The position numbers and the translations under genes were made by a program. The notes under the pieces were generated by a model. The model was given only the letters and a program-made list of their open reading frames with translations, had not been told where the DNA came from and made no database searches. Positions 6,943 through 8,931 of a stretch of DNA of 8,931 bases are shown in pieces. The stretch covers positions 1 to 8,931 of the forward strand of contig JAUTXB010000276.1 of the NCBI GenBank assembly GCA_030838245.1. The letters run 5' to 3'. Origin of the DNA: Acidimicrobiaceae bacterium (GTDB lineage: Bacteria > Actinomycetota > Acidimicrobiia > Acidimicrobiales > RAAP-2). Within the stretch, counting starts at the first letter, position 1; each line of letters begins with the position of its first letter.

Positions 6943-7665
6943 TCATGGCATCGACGCAAGGATCTGGCGAACCCGGTCATAGCGACCGATGGTTTCGATG
7001 CGGTGGCTATCGGTGGCGCACACGATCGGCACCTGGTGACGGGCGAAGTGCTCCAGGGTCGCGGCCGACGGGCATCCCCACCGTTCGTTGACCTCGATCA
7101 TGATCTCGAACCGACGAGCCTGTTGGGCCAGCCAGTCGAGACCGGAGGAAGACAGGTCCTCCTCGGACATCCCCGACTTGGGCAGGATGCTGAACATGTG
7201 GGCCAGTATGCCGATCCCGGCCACGGCCTCCAGCGAATTGCCGATGGCCTCGACGAGCACCGCAGCCAAGACGGCGCGGTCCCATCGACCCTCCTCGATG
7301 CCGTTTTGGACTTCTTTGGGGTGGTGGGGACCGTCCTCCATGGGGAATTGGTGATCGGCCACCAAGATGTGATCGAGTGCCTCGAGGCCGGGAGGAAGAT
7401 CGAGCGCGCCGGCCTGGTCCAGCACCTTGGTCTCGACTCCTCGCAGGATGTCGAGGCGCTCGGGATGCTCGGCCTCGCTCTCGATGAGCTCGCCGGTGGC
7501 CCGGATGAAGTCGGGCAGCCACTCGGTGTCCGCTCGGACGTGGTCGACCAGGCAGAGGGTGTGCAAACCCCGTTGGCGGGCCGTATCCACGTTCTCGACG
7601 ATGGTGTTGCGCCCGTCGGAAAAGGTGGAATGGACGTGGCCGTCCCGTCCGAAGTCACCGATCAC
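6943..7665 (-). CDS. PHP-domain metal-dependent hydrolase
   Basis: A 240-residue single-domain PHP protein, related to histidinol-phosphatase HisK and the PHP domain of PolX. The metal ligands appear complete: DGHVHSTFSDG gives H10, H12 and D17; LVDHV gives D41-H42; GVETKV gives E78; VADHQFP gives H105; LAHMF gives H156; and ATDSHR gives D219 and H221. Such enzymes bind two or three metal ions and hydrolyse phosphoesters. The substrate here is unknown; a phosphorylated sugar or polyprenyl intermediate would fit the operon but is inference. The gene start is GTG 7665, which overlaps the TGA of the upstream gene as GTGA. The frame stays open well beyond this, but that extension (to 8004) lies inside the upstream gene in another frame and has no conserved content. 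HisK itself is unlikely because no histidine-pathway gene is nearby. Confidence 0.9.
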   Translation of the reverse strand: MIGDFGRDGHVHSTFSDGRNTIVENVDTARQRGLHTLCLVDHVRADTEWLPDFIRATGELIESEAEHPERLDILRGVETKVLDQAGALDLPPGLEALDHILVADHQFPMEDGPHHPKEVQNGIEEGRWDRAVLAAVLVEAIGNSLEAVAGIGILAHMFSILPKSGMSEEDLSSSGLDWLAQQARRFEIMIEVNERWGCPSAATLEHFARHQVPIVCATDSHRIETIGRYDRVRQILASMP

Positions 7666-8756
7666 GCGCGGGCCTGGCTCATGTCGGGCGCACTTTGTCG
7701 GATGGTGGGTCGATCCCGCACCACCTCGAGGGGCTCGGAGAACAGGCTCTGACCGTAACGACCCCAATAGCGTGCCGTGGCTCGGACCAGATCCTCGGCC
7801 AGGTAGGTCCGAAGCTCGCTCTGGCTGGTGAACGCAGCCAGCATGGCCACCTTCTCGTCCAGGTTGGCGTCGATGTCGACGAACCGGGCCGGTGCGAACT
7901 TGACCGTGGCCGACGGGCTCTCGTAGCAGTACACGTTGGCCACGTTCCGGGTAGCCACCAGGGTGGCCTGGTGGACATTGCGGTGATCCTGATGAAGGTC
8001 GCACGAGGTGTGGGTGTAGACCACCGTGGGCCGGAACTGTTGTACCACCGATTCGATCATGTTCACGGTGGGATCGGCCATGGGTACCCGGGTGTCTTCG
8101 AGGTCTTGCAGGATCAGCGTGGCGCCGAGCAACTCGGCGGCCCGCTCGGCCTCCTCGGCCCGGCGGAGGGAGTCTCCGCCCCGAGCCCCGTGGCTCAGGG
8201 TCAGCACGGTGATCTCGTCGCCGGCCTTGCGGTGACCGACCAGGATGCCGCCCACCCCTATCTCCACGTCGTCGGGGTGGGCCCCGACGGCCAGGATCCG
8301 CTCGGGCAGGTTCTGGAACCTGTTCCGGCGGCGTTCGATCAAGCGCTCGACTTGGGCGATCAGGGCCTGGGGGGTGATCGGCTTGGGGAGAAAGTCGTCC
8401 ACCTCGCTGCGGAGGGCATTGACGGCGACGTCCACGCTGGCATCGGCAGTCATCAGTGCAGTGGCCAGTCCGGGTATACGGCGCCGCGCCTCGTGGATCA
8501 CGTCGAACCCGGACATCCCGGGGAGCCCGATATCGGCGAGGAGGACATCGATGGAGTCGTCGGCGGCCAGGAGCTCCAGCGCTACCGGTCCCGAGGTGGC
8601 GCTGGCCACGCCGAATCCGGCGCGTTCCAGGGCGAGAGTGACGAACCGGAGCGTGGCCGGGTCGTCTTCGACGACGAGGATCCGTCCCCGCTCTCGGGCG
8701 GTGGCCGCCTGCTCGGCGCCCGGAGCGCCGCCGCCGTTGTCATTGTCTGCGCCCAT
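7662..8756 (-). CDS. Response-regulator receiver domain fused to PIG-L/LmbE de-N-acetylase
   Basis: A 364-residue two-domain protein. Residues about 24-140 are a CheY-like receiver: acidic pocket E30-D31-D32, phospho-acceptor D75 in LLADIGLPGMSG, switch threonine T103 and lysine K125 in LPKPI. After a short helical arginine-rich linker, residues about 152-350 are a PIG-L/LmbE domain: AHPDDVEIG (159-167; H160 and D163 as zinc ligands, D162 as likely general base), SHGARGG (188-194) and HQDH (255-258), which supplies the third zinc ligand. Known family members (MshB, BshB, PIG-L) remove acetyl from N-acetylglucosaminyl compounds. No DNA-binding domain is present, so phosphorylation probably tunes enzyme activity or partner binding (inference). 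I chose ATG 8756; GTG 8855 in the same frame would add 33 arginine- and proline-rich residues. First gene of the operon, overlapping the PHP gene by GTGA. Confidence 0.92.
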   Translation of the reverse strand: MGADNDNGGGAPGAEQAATARERGRILVVEDDPATLRFVTLALERAGFGVASATSGPVALELLAADDSIDVLLADIGLPGMSGFDVIHEARRRIPGLATALMTADASVDVAVNALRSEVDDFLPKPITPQALIAQVERLIERRRNRFQNLPERILAVGAHPDDVEIGVGGILVGHRKAGDEITVLTLSHGARGGDSLRRAEEAERAAELLGATLILQDLEDTRVPMADPTVNMIESVVQQFRPTVVYTHTSCDLHQDHRNVHQATLVATRNVANVYCYESPSATVKFAPARFVDIDANLDEKVAMLAAFTSQSELRTYLAEDLVRATARYWGRYGQSLFSEPLEVVRDRPTIRQSAPDMSQARA

Positions 8757-8812
8757 GGGCCACCGATGAGCTCTCGGCCTCACCGTCCGGCGTGGCGTTC
8801 GCTCCCACGTGA

Positions 8813-8818
8813 ACCTTA
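8813..8818 (-). promoter_or_regulatory. Candidate -10 element of the five-gene operon
   Basis: On the minus strand TAAGGT fits the TANNNT pattern. It would start transcription near 8806 and give a leader of about 50 bases before ATG 8756. No good -35 sequence lies at the expected distance, and the ribosome site before the ATG is weak (GGTGG). Confidence 0.3.
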
Positions 8819-8847
8819 GCGAAGATGGTGCTGGCCGCTCGGGGGCC

Positions 8848-8864
8848 GTCACCACCGCGGTGAC
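8848..8864. repeat. Inverted repeat between divergent promoters, possible operator
   Basis: GTCACC (8848-8853) and GGTGAC (8859-8864) are perfect inverted arms around a five-base spacer. A second, shorter palindrome, CACCGCGGTG, is nested in it (8853-8862). It lies directly upstream of a TACGAT -10-like element for the rightward gene and about 30 bases upstream of the operon's TAAGGT, a fitting place for a regulator of both transcripts. Confidence 0.4.
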
Positions 8865-8865
8865 C

Positions 8866-8871
8866 TACGAT
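8866..8871 (+). promoter_or_regulatory. Candidate -10 element of the rightward partial gene
   Basis: TACGAT fits TANNNT exactly and is followed after seven bases by GTG 8879. This is the geometry of a leaderless transcript. It overlaps the ATG at 8870, so if this element is the promoter, the GTG and not the ATG is the true start. Confidence 0.4.
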
Positions 8872-8931
8872 GGTCGAGGTGACTCGGCGGGGGAAGCGAT
8901 GGGCCGACCTCCCAGTGCGCACCAAGGGCTT
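8870..8931 (+). CDS. Start of a truncated gene, possibly a membrane sensor kinase
   Basis: An open frame runs from ATG 8870 (or GTG 8879) to the window edge without a stop. It encodes about 20 residues beginning MVEVTRRGKRWADLPVRTKG. A basic start followed by the W-x-DLP-x-RTKGL pattern just before an expected first membrane helix resembles the N-termini of actinobacterial sensor histidine kinases, notably CHASE3-containing ones. That resemblance is from memory of the family and rests on very few residues. The gene is divergent from the operon that begins with a receiver-domain protein, a common arrangement for a kinase and its response regulator. It could equally be another membrane protein. 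The gene continues beyond the window. Confidence 0.45.
   Translation, partial: MVEVTRRGKRWADLPVRTKG

Noticed and set aside
5908..7752. A very long open frame (614 codons) on the plus strand opposite the glycosyltransferase and PHP genes
   Set aside because: Its product is low-complexity, rich in G, D, H, V and Q, with no domain or membrane pattern. It spans two well-supported genes on the other strand. GC-rich codon bias readily creates such antisense frames.
7666..8004. N-terminal extension of the PHP frame upstream to 8004
   Set aside because: The extension lies wholly inside the deacetylase gene in another frame and is arginine- and glycine-rich. PHP homology starts right after GTG 7665, which overlaps the preceding stop in the usual GTGA manner.
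8757..8855. GTG 8855 as start of the receiver-deacetylase gene
   Set aside because: It would add 33 arginine/proline-rich residues without conserved content and would place the start inside the inverted repeat and upstream of the candidate -10 element.

Overview
The window is GC-rich DNA from a bacterium, most likely an actinomycete-type high-GC Gram-positive (Actinomycetota). The base composition, frequent GTG starts, GTGA gene overlaps, apparently leaderless starts and the style of the cold-shock protein support this. A more precise placement, for example in Acidimicrobiia, would be a guess. No rRNA, tRNA, insertion sequence, phage gene or CRISPR array was seen.

Left part (1-3796): two divergent membrane-transport genes share a 62-bp intergenic region. 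A large FUSC-type integral membrane protein reads leftwards (99-2456) and a DHA1-like MFS transporter reads rightwards (2519-3796). No regulator lies beside them.

Middle (3797-4263): a single CspA-type cold-shock gene (3974-4177, +) with its own leader. It is followed by a long, almost perfect hairpin that separates it from the convergent operon to its right.

Right part (4264-8756, all minus strand): a tightly packed five-gene operon. In transcription order it encodes: (1) a response-regulator receiver domain fused to a PIG-L/LmbE de-N-acetylase; (2) a PHP-family metal-dependent hydrolase, whose GTG overlaps the previous stop; (3) a membrane-embedded processive family-2 glycosyltransferase of the PgaC/IcaA/hyaluronan-synthase type; (4) a 39-residue single-pass membrane peptide; (5) an ATP-grasp enzyme, whose GTG again overlaps the previous stop. 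Divergent from the operon, at the right edge, starts a truncated reading frame whose first residues resemble the N-terminus of membrane sensor kinases.

The most interesting reading (inference) is a signal-controlled glycan or glycoconjugate system. The glycosyltransferase would make an N-acetylhexosamine-containing product, the PIG-L domain would expose free amines under control of phosphorylation of its own receiver domain, and the PHP and ATP-grasp enzymes would modify the product or its precursors. The receiver-deacetylase fusion suggests post-translational control of an enzyme rather than of a promoter, because no DNA-binding domain is present.
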